Positions 23,942-30,377 of a stretch of DNA of 42,889 bases are shown here, in pieces; the first letter of the stretch is position 1; every line of letters starts with the position of its first letter. The notes below the pieces were generated by a model. That model searched no databases, was not told the origin of the DNA, and saw nothing but the letters and a program-made list of their open reading frames with translations. Made by a program: the position numbers and the translations under genes. The DNA is from Clostridia bacterium (lineage in GTDB: Bacteria; Bacillota; Clostridia; Oscillospirales; Acutalibacteraceae): contig JAFVEY010000043.1 in assembly GCA_017475765.1 (NCBI GenBank), forward strand, positions 1 to 42,889, read 5' to 3'.

Positions 23942-24595
23942 ATGCAGACAAAATTATGTATATTTGACCTTGACGGAACTTTGATCAATTCACTTTATGA
24001 TCTTGCCGATGCCATGAATTATGCCCTGAGAAAAAACAACTTTCCCACCCATGACCGTGAAAAATACCGTTTCATGGTCGGTTCGGGAATTTCCGTCCTT
24101 GCCGACCGTGCGATGGTCGTCCCCGAAGGCACCGATTCTGACATTAAAAAATCCATTCTCTCTGATTTCGATGAATATTATCATTCACACAACACAGATC
24201 TTACCCGACCCTACAACGGTATTCCGGAGCTTCTGAAAGCACTTCGGGCTAAAGGCATCCAATGCGCCGTGCTTTCAAACAAACCTGACAAATTTGCCGC
24301 CGGAATCGTCAATTCCCTATTTCCGACAGGCACATTTTCAGCAATATGGGGTAAACGTGACGATTACCCCCGAAAGCCTGATCCCGCATCGGTTCTTGCT
24401 ATCATTAGTCAACTGAATGTAATTCCTGATGACTGTCTTTACATTGGTGACAGCAATGTTGATATTCAGACGGCAAAAAATGCCAATCTGAGAAATGTCG
24501 GTGTCAGCTGGGGATTTCGTCCTGTTTCGGAGCTTTTGGAAGCAGGTGCCGATTTCATTGCCGAAATTCCCTCCGATATACTTACTCGTCTGTGA
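23942..24595 (+). CDS. HAD-superfamily phosphatase, phosphoglycolate phosphatase-like
   Basis: 217 residues. HAD motif I FDLDGTLINS (nucleophile Asp9, acid Asp11), cap domain of alpha-helical subfamily IA type, motif II LSNKPD (Ser/Asn), a KPDP loop giving the motif III lysine, and motif IV YIGDSNVDIQTAKNA. Known: such enzymes dephosphorylate phosphoglycolate or other small phosphates; substrate cannot be fixed from sequence. The ATG follows AGGAAGG and lies 5 bp after the lipoprotein stop and 9 bp before queH, so the three genes probably form one operon. Confidence 0.9.
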   Translation: MQTKLCIFDLDGTLINSLYDLADAMNYALRKNNFPTHDREKYRFMVGSGISVLADRAMVVPEGTDSDIKKSILSDFDEYYHSHNTDLTRPYNGIPELLKALRAKGIQCAVLSNKPDKFAAGIVNSLFPTGTFSAIWGKRDDYPRKPDPASVLAIISQLNVIPDDCLYIGDSNVDIQTAKNANLRNVGVSWGFRPVSELLEAGADFIAEIPSDILTRL

Positions 24596-24604
24596 GGTAA
24601 CACT

Positions 24605-25243
24605 ATGCCGCAAACTCCAAAAATAAACTACCAGCTTGCACTCGACAAAACTCTTTCGGAAATAACCGCCGCAAACACCAGACCCTCGCTTCTGCTTCAT
24701 AGCTGCTGCGCCCCGTGCAGCAGCTATGTTCTTGAATATCTCACAAAATATTTTGATATCACCGTATATTACTATAACCCCAATATTTCTCCCGAAAAGG
24801 AATATACTCACCGTGTGGACGAAATCAGACGGCTTATCTCTGAGATGTGTCCGTCCGTCAGCTTTATCGAAGGAAAATATGAACCTGAGCGCTTCTATGA
24901 GATGGCAAAGGGTCTTGAAAGCGAACCGGAACGTGGCGCAAGATGCCTGAAATGCTACCGAATGCGCCTTGAAGAAAGTGCTAAGGCTGCTCTTTCTCTC
25001 GGCTCCGACTATTTCACCACTACACTTTCGATATCTCCGCAAAAGGATTCCGCTGTCCTGAATGTAATCGGAGCGGAGCTCAGCGAAAAATACAATATTC
25101 CCTATCTGTATTCCGATTTCAAAAAACGTGGCGGATATAAACGCTCCATTGAGCTTTCTGCCGAATTTGGACTGTATAGACAGAACTTCTGCGGCTGTAT
25201 ATTTTCAAAAGCAGAAGCTGAACGGAGAAATCAGAAAACATAA
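24605..25243 (+). CDS. queH: Epoxyqueuosine reductase QueH
   Basis: 212 residues of the DUF208/QueH family. It reduces epoxyqueuosine to queuosine in tRNA, replacing QueG. Diagnostic cysteines are present: HSCCAPCSS (Cys34, Cys35, Cys38), GARCLKCYRMRL in the middle, and NFCGC (Cys196, Cys198) near the C-terminus; SISPQKDSAVLN is the conserved loop. It is the last gene of a three-gene operon with no obvious tie to the HAD enzyme. Together with the salvage operon at 1.2-2.1 kb it suggests that the cell imports and recycles precursor and finishes queuosine itself. Confidence 0.93.
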   Translation: MPQTPKINYQLALDKTLSEITAANTRPSLLLHSCCAPCSSYVLEYLTKYFDITVYYYNPNISPEKEYTHRVDEIRRLISEMCPSVSFIEGKYEPERFYEMAKGLESEPERGARCLKCYRMRLEESAKAALSLGSDYFTTTLSISPQKDSAVLNVIGAELSEKYNIPYLYSDFKKRGGYKRSIELSAEFGLYRQNFCGCIFSKAEAERRNQKT

Positions 25244-25253
25244 CCATATAATG

Positions 25254-25303
25254 AAAAGGCGTTATCAATCAGAGCTTGCCGCTTCAATTGATAACGCCTT
25301 TTA
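25254..25303. terminator. Bidirectional terminator between queH and the reverse-strand lipoprotein
   Basis: A long perfect stem (AAAGGCGTTATCAAT with ATTGATAACGCCTTT; arms about 25255-25269 and 25287-25301) with a 17-nt loop, A and T runs on the two sides, between convergent genes. Confidence 0.85.
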
Positions 25304-25311
25304 TATTAGAT

Positions 25312-25920
25312 TTACGGATTGGCAAAAAGCCTTCCCAGAGTTGTTTGACGCTTAAGGTCTGATACATAATTTTCATAACCCTGAATATCCGGATCCGATT
25401 TTGAAAGGATATCTCCCTGCTGATGAGTCCCAAAGCCCTGATCGGCAAAGCACATTTCATCAATACTGATATCATTGAGTTTTTCGTATCTGATAACATC
25501 GTCTATCGTGAATTTCATTGCCTTCTGCGTTTTCTCAGCGGTGCTTTCATCCTTGGCAGGCAGCTCAGCGCTAAGCTCCGCTCTGATCGCATCCTCACTT
25601 TCGGAATTCAGCTTTCCCGAAACAACAGACGAATAAAATGTTTTTACTGCGCTGCTCAGAGTCAGCGCATCCTGCTTACTTAAATTTATTTTCAGTTGGT
25701 TGTCTGTATTGCTGCCCTGAAAGTTCTCACTTTCTTCATCATTAACGGTACTGCTGCTGCCGTATATTGTTTCATCAACCGTATCCTTCAGTTCGCTTGC
25801 TTCACCGAGCATACTGTTAAAATCACTATTAAGACTTTCCTGCGCTTCTTTCAATTCATCACACGCACACATTGCAAACGCCATCATTCCTACAAGTACC
25901 ATTACTGCCAGCTTCTTCAT
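25312..25920 (-). CDS. Small lipoprotein of unknown function
   Basis: 202 residues. Type II signal peptide with lipobox FAMCAC (Cys about 18-20), then an acidic coiled region (ELKEAQESLNSDFNSMLGEASELKD), an Asn/Ser-rich linker, and a helical domain (SKQDALTLSSAVKTFYSSVVSGKL ... TIDDVIRYEKLND). The ATG has GAGGAGG upstream. Expected on the outer face of the membrane. No enzyme motif. The 5' leader can fold into a three-way junction (25948-26020), so expression may be controlled at RNA level. Confidence 0.78.
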   Translation of the reverse strand: MKKLAVMVLVGMMAFAMCACDELKEAQESLNSDFNSMLGEASELKDTVDETIYGSSSTVNDEESENFQGSNTDNQLKINLSKQDALTLSSAVKTFYSSVVSGKLNSESEDAIRAELSAELPAKDESTAEKTQKAMKFTIDDVIRYEKLNDISIDEMCFADQGFGTHQQGDILSKSDPDIQGYENYVSDLKRQTTLGRLFANP

Positions 25921-25947
25921 TTTAACATCCTCCTCGTTTCATGTTAT

Positions 25948-26020
25948 GGGCATATTCTGCACCTATACAGCAGCCTTTCATCGCCTCGGTAAATTTTCAC
26001 CACAAAGAATTAATATGCCC
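25948..26020 (-). promoter_or_regulatory. Candidate structured 5' leader (three-way junction) of the lipoprotein gene
   Basis: A perfect 9-bp closing stem (GGGCATATT / AATATGCCC, 26012-26020 with 25948-25956) encloses two small hairpins (GGU-AAAUUU-ACC type, and CUGC ... GCAG). The ribosome-binding site lies about 20 nt downstream. No known riboswitch consensus recognised. Confidence 0.4.
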
Positions 26021-26033
26021 GTCAAACTAAAAA

Positions 26034-26093
26034 GTGAACATATAGAAATCTATATGTTCACAAAAAATGACGAATAAAAAGTTCGTCATTTTT
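26034..26093. terminator. Two tandem perfect hairpins, probable terminators
   Basis: First: 12-bp arms 26034-26045 / 26050-26061 with an AAAT loop, followed on the reverse strand by U5. Second: 12-bp arms 26063-26074 / 26082-26093, A-rich left and T-rich right, usable in both directions. They back up the terminator of the reverse-strand small RNA and insulate the lipoprotein leader. Confidence 0.7.
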
Positions 26094-26137
26094 GTTGATA
26101 AATTTATTTCAAAAAATGTAATATATAATTACTAACA

Positions 26138-26237
26138 AATAAAAAAGACATCTACAACCCATCAGTTGTCCCCACAACCAATGGACGTACGCCGGAAAGG
26201 TACTGACTATACCCCTCGACTTATAGACGCCATTCTT
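26138..26237 (-). ncRNA. Candidate small structured RNA with own promoter and terminator
   Basis: Transcript predicted from about 26237 down to 26138. The ends pair in an 8-bp helix (GGCGUCUA / UAGAUGUC, 26224-26231 with 26147-26154) followed directly by U6. Inside is an 11-bp hairpin (CCATTGGTTGT / ACAACTGATGG with two G-U pairs, GGGG loop) and a GUACC-containing stem. A 71-residue open frame covers it but has no ribosome-binding site and odd composition. Not recognised as 6S, tmRNA or SRP RNA. Confidence 0.6.
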
Positions 26238-26243
26238 AGGCTT

Positions 26244-26273
26244 ATTATAGCCTATTTGAATATATTTTGTCAA
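26244..26273 (-). promoter_or_regulatory. Consensus promoter of the reverse-strand small RNA
   Basis: Perfect TTGACA (26268-26273), 18-nt spacer, perfect TATAAT (26244-26249) on the reverse strand. Confidence 0.8.
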
Positions 26274-26317
26274 GTTTGAATACCTTTTTTGGAGTGCGAA
26301 TCTTTGGGTATTTTGGC

Positions 26318-26346
26318 TTGACATTCTTTTTAATTGCCTTTATGTC
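26318..26346 (+). promoter_or_regulatory. Promoter of the forward-strand structured RNA
   Basis: Perfect TTGACA (26318-26323), 17-nt spacer, TATGTC (26341-26346). It diverges from the reverse promoter 45 bp away. Confidence 0.5.
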
Positions 26347-26347
26347 A

Positions 26348-26630
26348 GCACATAGGCATGAATCTGTGTGATGACATAAGAGCGAGCCAATAAAATGGGA
26401 CAATGATTGCTACCTTTCCGAATACTGGGTAAGGATTTAATCCTGTTTAATACGCAAATCGAAGTAGTTGTATAGTTAAACGATGACTGTCGGGAAGACA
26501 GACTGAGTGCAAAACCTGTAAATCGCTGTATTGCGTTGGCTGACTATACCACGAACCTTTCTGCAGGAGAAAATAATCTTCTGATAAGGGAATAAGTAAT
26601 ACTTACACCTTTATCGGAGGATAATTCTCT
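26348..26630 (+). ncRNA. Candidate large structured noncoding RNA (raiA-motif-like class possible)
   Basis: About 280 nt with no open frame. Helices visible: a 5' hairpin (ATGTCA 26342-26347 / TGACAT 26372-26377, so the 5' end may be a few bases left), AGGA/TCCT, GTTTAATAC with GTA..TTAAAC, CTGTC-GGGAA-GACAG (26487-26501), a long-range 7-bp pair GTATAGT/ACTATAC (26470-26476 with 26543-26549), and a 19-bp 3' hairpin with one mismatch (26572-26590 / 26608-26626). Known: Clostridia carry raiA-motif RNAs of similar size; the family match is only a guess. Confidence 0.5.
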
Positions 26631-26638
26631 CAATAAAA

Positions 26639-26676
26639 TAGCATAGGCAAGAAACATATATTCCTTGCCTATGCTA
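26639..26676. terminator. Perfect 13-bp hairpin between the RNA gene and the tRNAs
   Basis: TAGCATAGGCAAG (26639-26651) with CTTGCCTATGCTA (26664-26676). On the reverse strand it follows the tRNA pair and is trailed by TTTTATT; on the forward strand by TATTCTTT. It probably ends both transcripts. Confidence 0.72.
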
Positions 26677-26683
26677 TATTCTT

Positions 26684-26758
26684 TGGTGACCCGGACGGGA
26701 ATCGAACCCGTGTTACCGCCGTGAAAGGGCGGTGTCTTAGCCGCTTGACCACCGGGCC
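26684..26758 (-). tRNA. tRNA-Glu (anticodon TTC)
   Basis: Cloverleaf complete: acceptor GGCCCGG / CCGGGTC (one G-U), anticodon loop CTTTCAC, T arm CGGGTTCGATTCCCG, discriminator A, and an encoded CCA end. Part of a two-tRNA transcript. Confidence 0.95.
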
Positions 26759-26768
26759 AACTATATAG

Positions 26769-26842
26769 TAGCGGTAGTGGGATTCGAACCTACGACACTC
26801 CGGGTATGAACCGAATGCTCTAGCCAACTGAGCTATACCGCC
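26769..26842 (-). tRNA. tRNA-Met (anticodon CAT, elongator type)
   Basis: Acceptor GGCGGTA / TACCGCT, D arm AGCTCAGTTGGCTAGAGC, anticodon loop TTCATAC, T arm TAGGTTCGAATCCCA. The 3' end reads ACTA, so CCA is not encoded, unlike the Glu tRNA 10 bp downstream. The anticodon stem fits elongator Met better than initiator or Ile2. Confidence 0.92.
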
Positions 26843-26876
26843 ATTTGAAAACTGACCATCAATAATCAGCTTTATT

Positions 26877-26905
26877 ATTATATTACAGATAGAATCATTT
26901 GTCAA
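26877..26905 (-). promoter_or_regulatory. Consensus promoter of the tRNA-Met/tRNA-Glu transcript
   Basis: Perfect TTGACA (26900-26905), 17-nt spacer, perfect TATAAT (26877-26882), 35 bp before the first tRNA. Confidence 0.9.
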
Positions 26906-27247
26906 GTTTTTTTGATGAAATTCTCAGAAATATTTTATACTAAATGCAATATAAAATAAAATTATACAATATGGAAATTTTACAAGCTGTAATATTTTGA
27001 TTTTTATTTTTCTTTAAAAGAATTCAACAGTTTTCAACATTAAAATGTTGAAAACGTGGAAAACTTATTAACAGACGTGTTGAAACATATATATTGATTA
27101 TTTTAAAAAAATCTGTATTTTATCCACTATATATAGGGTTTTTTCAAAAAACAAGGCATATTTCAAAGTAATATTTCCGCAGAAATTTACAAACCGTAAA
27201 ATCTTTTTAACACTTTCAACTTTTCGATGTTGAAAACTTATTGATTT
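26906..27247. repeat. Very AT-rich intergenic region with repeated TGTTGAAAAC motif
   Basis: No gene. A perfect inverted repeat GTTTTCAACA / TGTTGAAAAC (27030-27039, 27046-27055), another TGTTGAAAAC at 27228-27237 facing TTTCAAC at 27214, and a partial copy near 27080. TTTTATCCACT and GTGGAAAAC are near-matches to DnaA boxes. Could be a protein-binding cluster; no replication gene is nearby. Confidence 0.5.
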
Positions 27248-27805
27248 TTAACTTTTACAATTTGTAAAATATTCTTTTCTGAGGATAGAAAGATGATCTA
27301 TATCATAGTATACCCCGTCTTTCAGCAGTTCAGACCGCATTGTACCCTCAAATTTCATTCCTATTTTTTCCATTATCCGTCTGGATGCAGAATTCATGCT
27401 CATACAAAGTCCCGATATTTTTTCAAATCCGAAATATTCAAATCCCAACCGGAGCATTTCTTTTGCTGCTTCTGTTGTTAAACCCATACTGCGGAAATTG
27501 GTATCAATATAGTAGGAGATATCGGCATGATTATGCTCCATGCTTACATTGATCAGTCCGACATTTCCTATATACCTGCCGCCTTCTCGCAGAAACATTC
27601 CGAATTCGTAGGACTGCATGGCTTTCATATTACTTTTTATAAATTTAAACCAGTTTTTTGCTCTGCTGCGGGAGTACTCCCTCGGAATACCATAGGTAGT
27701 GGCATAAATTTCAGGCTGACGGACAATCCGCAGGAAATCGTCAATATCATTTTTGTTATATTCTCTGATGAGCAGTCTTTCCGTAAGCATTTCAAATCTG
27801 TACAT
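27248..27805 (-). CDS. GNAT family acetyltransferase, RimJ/RimL-like
   Basis: 185 residues from the ATG at 27805 (GGGAGG upstream; the TTG five codons earlier overlaps that site). RimL-type signatures: LTERLLIREYNKNDIDDFLRI at the start, IGNVGLINVS beta strand, YYIDTNFRSMGLTTEAAKEML (acetyl-CoA loop; the usual RGxG is RSMG), and MNSASRRIMEKIGMKFEG. Known: such enzymes acetylate protein N-termini or small amines; substrate unknown. Its start lies inside the end of the 64-residue upstream gene (14-bp overlap), so the pair is coupled. Confidence 0.88.
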   Translation of the reverse strand: MYRFEMLTERLLIREYNKNDIDDFLRIVRQPEIYATTYGIPREYSRSRAKNWFKFIKSNMKAMQSYEFGMFLREGGRYIGNVGLINVSMEHNHADISYYIDTNFRSMGLTTEAAKEMLRLGFEYFGFEKISGLCMSMNSASRRIMEKIGMKFEGTMRSELLKDGVYYDIDHLSILRKEYFTNCKS

Positions 27806-27986
27806 TTTCTCGCCTCCCAATAATTAAATTGCTTAAATTATACCCTCTTGTTTCGGTATTGTCAATAAAAAGCGACAGACTGTCTGTTGTCTGCCGCCGG
27901 ATCTCATCCAAATTATTATAACTTTCCTCAAGAAAATTTTTAACCTCATTAAAATTCTCATTGCTGACGGCTATTTTTATTTTCAA
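27792..27986 (-). CDS. Small protein of unknown function, 64 residues
   Basis: Starts at a TTG at 27986 behind a strong GGAGGTGAAG site, with a good promoter 41 bp further up. The sequence begins KIKIAVSNENFNEVKNFLEE and is mixed, not low-complexity, with a short beta start and a helical middle. It overlaps the GNAT start by 14 bp, so translation of the two is probably coupled. No family recognised. Short length and non-ATG start make it easy to miss. Confidence 0.6.
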   Translation of the reverse strand: MKIKIAVSNENFNEVKNFLEESYNNLDEIRRQTTDSLSLFIDNTETRGYNLSNLIIGRRENVQI

Positions 27987-28026
27987 CCCGCTTCACCTCC
28001 GCCGCATTATGTGATATTGCTCTATC

Positions 28027-28055
28027 ATTATATATGCCATATTGAATATTTTCAA
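28027..28055 (-). promoter_or_regulatory. Promoter of the small-protein/GNAT pair
   Basis: TTGAAA (28050-28055), 17-nt spacer, perfect TATAAT (28027-28032) on the reverse strand. Confidence 0.7.
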
Positions 28056-28100
28056 TATTATCCGCACAGACTGCATATATATACGCATACAATACAAAAT

Positions 28101-28136
28101 CAAAAAGTCCGGTGCATCATTATGACACACCGGACA
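28101..28136 (-). terminator. Terminator of the rbfA-ribF operon
   Basis: 8-bp stem GTCCGGTG / CACCGGAC (28107-28114, 28128-28135) followed on the reverse strand by U5, 15 bp past the last gene. Confidence 0.8.
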
Positions 28137-28150
28137 AACCGTAAGTTATT

Positions 28151-28492
28151 TCATAAAATGGATATGAGCAGCATGACTGCGGCGGTGATCACTCCTCCGA
28201 TAACGGTAATCACCGGTACCGCACATCCCAGACATCCGTTGAAACATCCTCTTCGCCTGTATCCGCCATATCCACCATAACCACCGTATCCTCTGTAACC
28301 GCTTCTGCGGGGCGGAGGGGGCGGCGGCGGTTCAAAACCTCCGCCAAATCCGCCTCTTCCTCTTCTGCCTCCGGGTGGCGGTCCGCCAAATCCTCTTCCG
28401 GAACCTCCTCCGTGCGGCGGTCCCCCAAAACCTCCGTGACCACCCCGACCGCCCGGTCCGCCGGGACCTCCCGGACCATGTCCTCTGTTCAT
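28151..28492 (-). CDS. Gly/Pro/Arg-rich low-complexity protein with C-terminal membrane helix
   Basis: 113 residues. Residues 1-50 are Gly/His/Pro-rich (GPGGPGGPGGRGG), then a proline run (EPPPPPPPRR), a Tyr-Gly repeat (GYRGYGGYGGYGGY), a short Cys-containing RRRGCFNGCLGC, and a C-terminal hydrophobic helix (about 92-113, VPVITVIGGVITAAVMLLISIL). Its ATG overlaps the ribF stop by four bases (ATGA). A tail-anchored disordered protein is the simplest reading. The RGG/GYG character resembles RNA-binding or condensate-forming segments, which is inference. Some annotations may drop it as low-complexity. Confidence 0.72.
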   Translation of the reverse strand: MNRGHGPGGPGGPGGRGGHGGFGGPPHGGGSGRGFGGPPPGGRRGRGGFGGGFEPPPPPPPRRSGYRGYGGYGGYGGYRRRGCFNGCLGCAVPVITVIGGVITAAVMLLISIL

Positions 28493-29424
28493 AATGCTTC
28501 CCCCTTATGATAAATCTTAAAAATTTCTTTTGCCTGTTCTCCGTTCCGGTATATTTCATCCTTAAGCTGATTGATTCCTACAAATTTACGCTCACTGCGT
28601 ATATTTTTCAGAAAACGGACATCAACCGCTTCATCATAAAGATCTCTGCCGCTGTAATCCGGCATCCATGTTTCAATCAGCACCCTGTCCGAACCGACAG
28701 TCGGCTTGATTCCGACATTTGTGACACCACAGTATTTTTCCCTGTCAATGGTAACGCATGAAGCATACACCCCGAACAGCGGCTTTACAAGACCTTCGGG
28801 GAATTCCTGATTCAGCGTTGGTGTTCCCAGCTGTCTGCCGAGCTGCCGCCCGTGAATAACAGGGAGACAGAATCCATATTCTCTGCCGAGCATATCATTT
28901 GCAGAAATCATATTCCCTTCAATGATACATCCTCTTATCCTTGTTGAGCTGATTGGCTGCTCCCCCATGGTGATCCTCGGACGTGCCATCACGCTGATAC
29001 CGTAGCTTCTGCACATTTCTTCCAGCATGGCTCCGCTGCCTGCGGCACCTGCTCCAAAATGATAATTGAACCCGCATGAAATATGTCTTGCATGAAAACA
29101 GCCGCATATCATATTCTTTATGAAATTCTCTGCGCTGATATCCTTTATGCTATTAAAATCAATCAGATATACCTGCTCTATGCCCGATTCCTCAAGAAGT
29201 CTGAGCTTTTCTTCAATTGTCAGGATATTATTGCCTTTTTCTCCCCTGAGAACAGTTCTCGGACTTTGCACAAGTGTGAATACTGTCGGAACAAGTCCGT
29301 TTTGTTTTGCATATTCAACAGCCTCACCGATGACAGCCTGATGTCCTCTGTGTATGCCGTCAAAATATCCCAATGCCGTTGAAGTCGGCTTTGCCGAGGG
29401 TACAAGCTCATAAATAACCTTCAT
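28489..29424 (-). CDS. ribF: Bifunctional riboflavin kinase/FAD synthetase
   Basis: 311 residues, full length. Phosphorylates riboflavin to FMN and adenylylates FMN to FAD. N-terminal nucleotidyltransferase domain with GYFDGIHRGH (19-28) and the ISSTRIR motif; C-terminal flavokinase domain with GRQLGTPTLN, LFGVYAS, and GVTNVGIKPTVGSDR followed by the catalytic-Glu segment VLIETWM. Sits after truB as in many Firmicutes (rbfA-nrnA-truB-ribF). Confidence 0.96.
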   Translation of the reverse strand: MKVIYELVPSAKPTSTALGYFDGIHRGHQAVIGEAVEYAKQNGLVPTVFTLVQSPRTVLRGEKGNNILTIEEKLRLLEESGIEQVYLIDFNSIKDISAENFIKNMICGCFHARHISCGFNYHFGAGAAGSGAMLEEMCRSYGISVMARPRITMGEQPISSTRIRGCIIEGNMISANDMLGREYGFCLPVIHGRQLGRQLGTPTLNQEFPEGLVKPLFGVYASCVTIDREKYCGVTNVGIKPTVGSDRVLIETWMPDYSGRDLYDEAVDVRFLKNIRSERKFVGINQLKDEIYRNGEQAKEIFKIYHKGEAL

Positions 29425-29465
29425 AAATTCTCCTCATAATGCAAGTATACATTCACTTTCATATT

Positions 29466-30377
29466 TCATATAAACCTTTTCTTGACGGAAAGCTCCTGCT
29501 TTTCCAAATCTGTGATTCCCAGTCCTATAAATGTTTCGGGTGTGCCGTTTACCGTTCCGTAAACTCTGTATACAGCGCCGTCTTTTATATTCTTAAGCTC
29601 TTTTAATCTGCTCAGCATAAGACCTCCGCCGTTTAAAAAACGGAATGTCTGCTTTTCGCTTGCTGTCACCCTCGGAAAACAGCCGAAAATACTGTCTGTC
29701 GGGCGAATGACACTTTCCTCCTTGCCTTCTTCCGCCAGCTGTTTCAGTTTTTCAAGCGTGATCGAATCCGAAAGCTCATATCCGCAGGCTTTTGTTCTTC
29801 TGAGTGCCATCATAACACATCCACATCCCAGTTTCTTCCCGATGTCGTCACAGATCACTCTTATATAGGTTCCCTTTGAGCAGGATATTCTGAGACTGCC
29901 GCTTTGGGAGGATTGATCAAAGGACAAAAGCTCCAGCGTACTGATCGTCACAGGTCGGGCTTCACGCTCCACTTCAATTCCCTTTCTTGCAAGCTCATAA
30001 AGACGTACCCCGTTTTTTGAAACAGCCGAATACATCGGCGGAATCTGCATGATATCCCCACGGAATCCGGGGAGAACTGCTTCGAGATCATCACGGCTTA
30101 CAGAACATTCCGATCGGCTCAGCACCTTGCCTGTCATATCCAGAGTGTCGGTCGTGATGCCTAAGCTGAAATCAGCACAGTATTCCTTGTCTGTGTCAGG
30201 CAAAAGCGACTGTGCCTTTGCCGCCTTTCCGATAAGTATGGGCAAAACTCCCGTAGCCATCGGATCCAGCGTGCCGCTGTGTCCGATTTTCTTCTCGTGA
30301 AGTGTTTTTCTTACAACAGCGACAACATCAAAGGAGGTGAAATCCTGCGGCTTGTCGATTACAATGATCCCGTTCAT
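29466..30377 (-). CDS. truB: tRNA pseudouridine(55) synthase
   Basis: 303 residues. Makes pseudouridine 55 in the T loop of tRNAs. Catalytic Asp38 in HSGTLDPMATGVLP, preceded by GIIVIDKPQDFTSFDVV; PPMYSAVSKNGVRLYELARKG and CSKGTYIRVICDDIG are the conserved later motifs; the C-terminal part is PUA-like. Four-base overlap with nrnA (ATGA). Confidence 0.97.
   Translation of the reverse strand: MNGIIVIDKPQDFTSFDVVAVVRKTLHEKKIGHSGTLDPMATGVLPILIGKAAKAQSLLPDTDKEYCADFSLGITTDTLDMTGKVLSRSECSVSRDDLEAVLPGFRGDIMQIPPMYSAVSKNGVRLYELARKGIEVEREARPVTISTLELLSFDQSSQSGSLRISCSKGTYIRVICDDIGKKLGCGCVMMALRRTKACGYELSDSITLEKLKQLAEEGKEESVIRPTDSIFGCFPRVTASEKQTFRFLNGGGLMLSRLKELKNIKDGAVYRVYGTVNGTPETFIGLGITDLEKQELSVKKRFI

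Noticed and set aside
26109-26324. 71-residue reverse-strand protein
   Set aside because: It spans a consensus promoter and a structured RNA with terminator, and has no ribosome-binding site.
26669-26905. 78-residue reverse-strand protein
   Set aside because: Translation of two tRNA genes.
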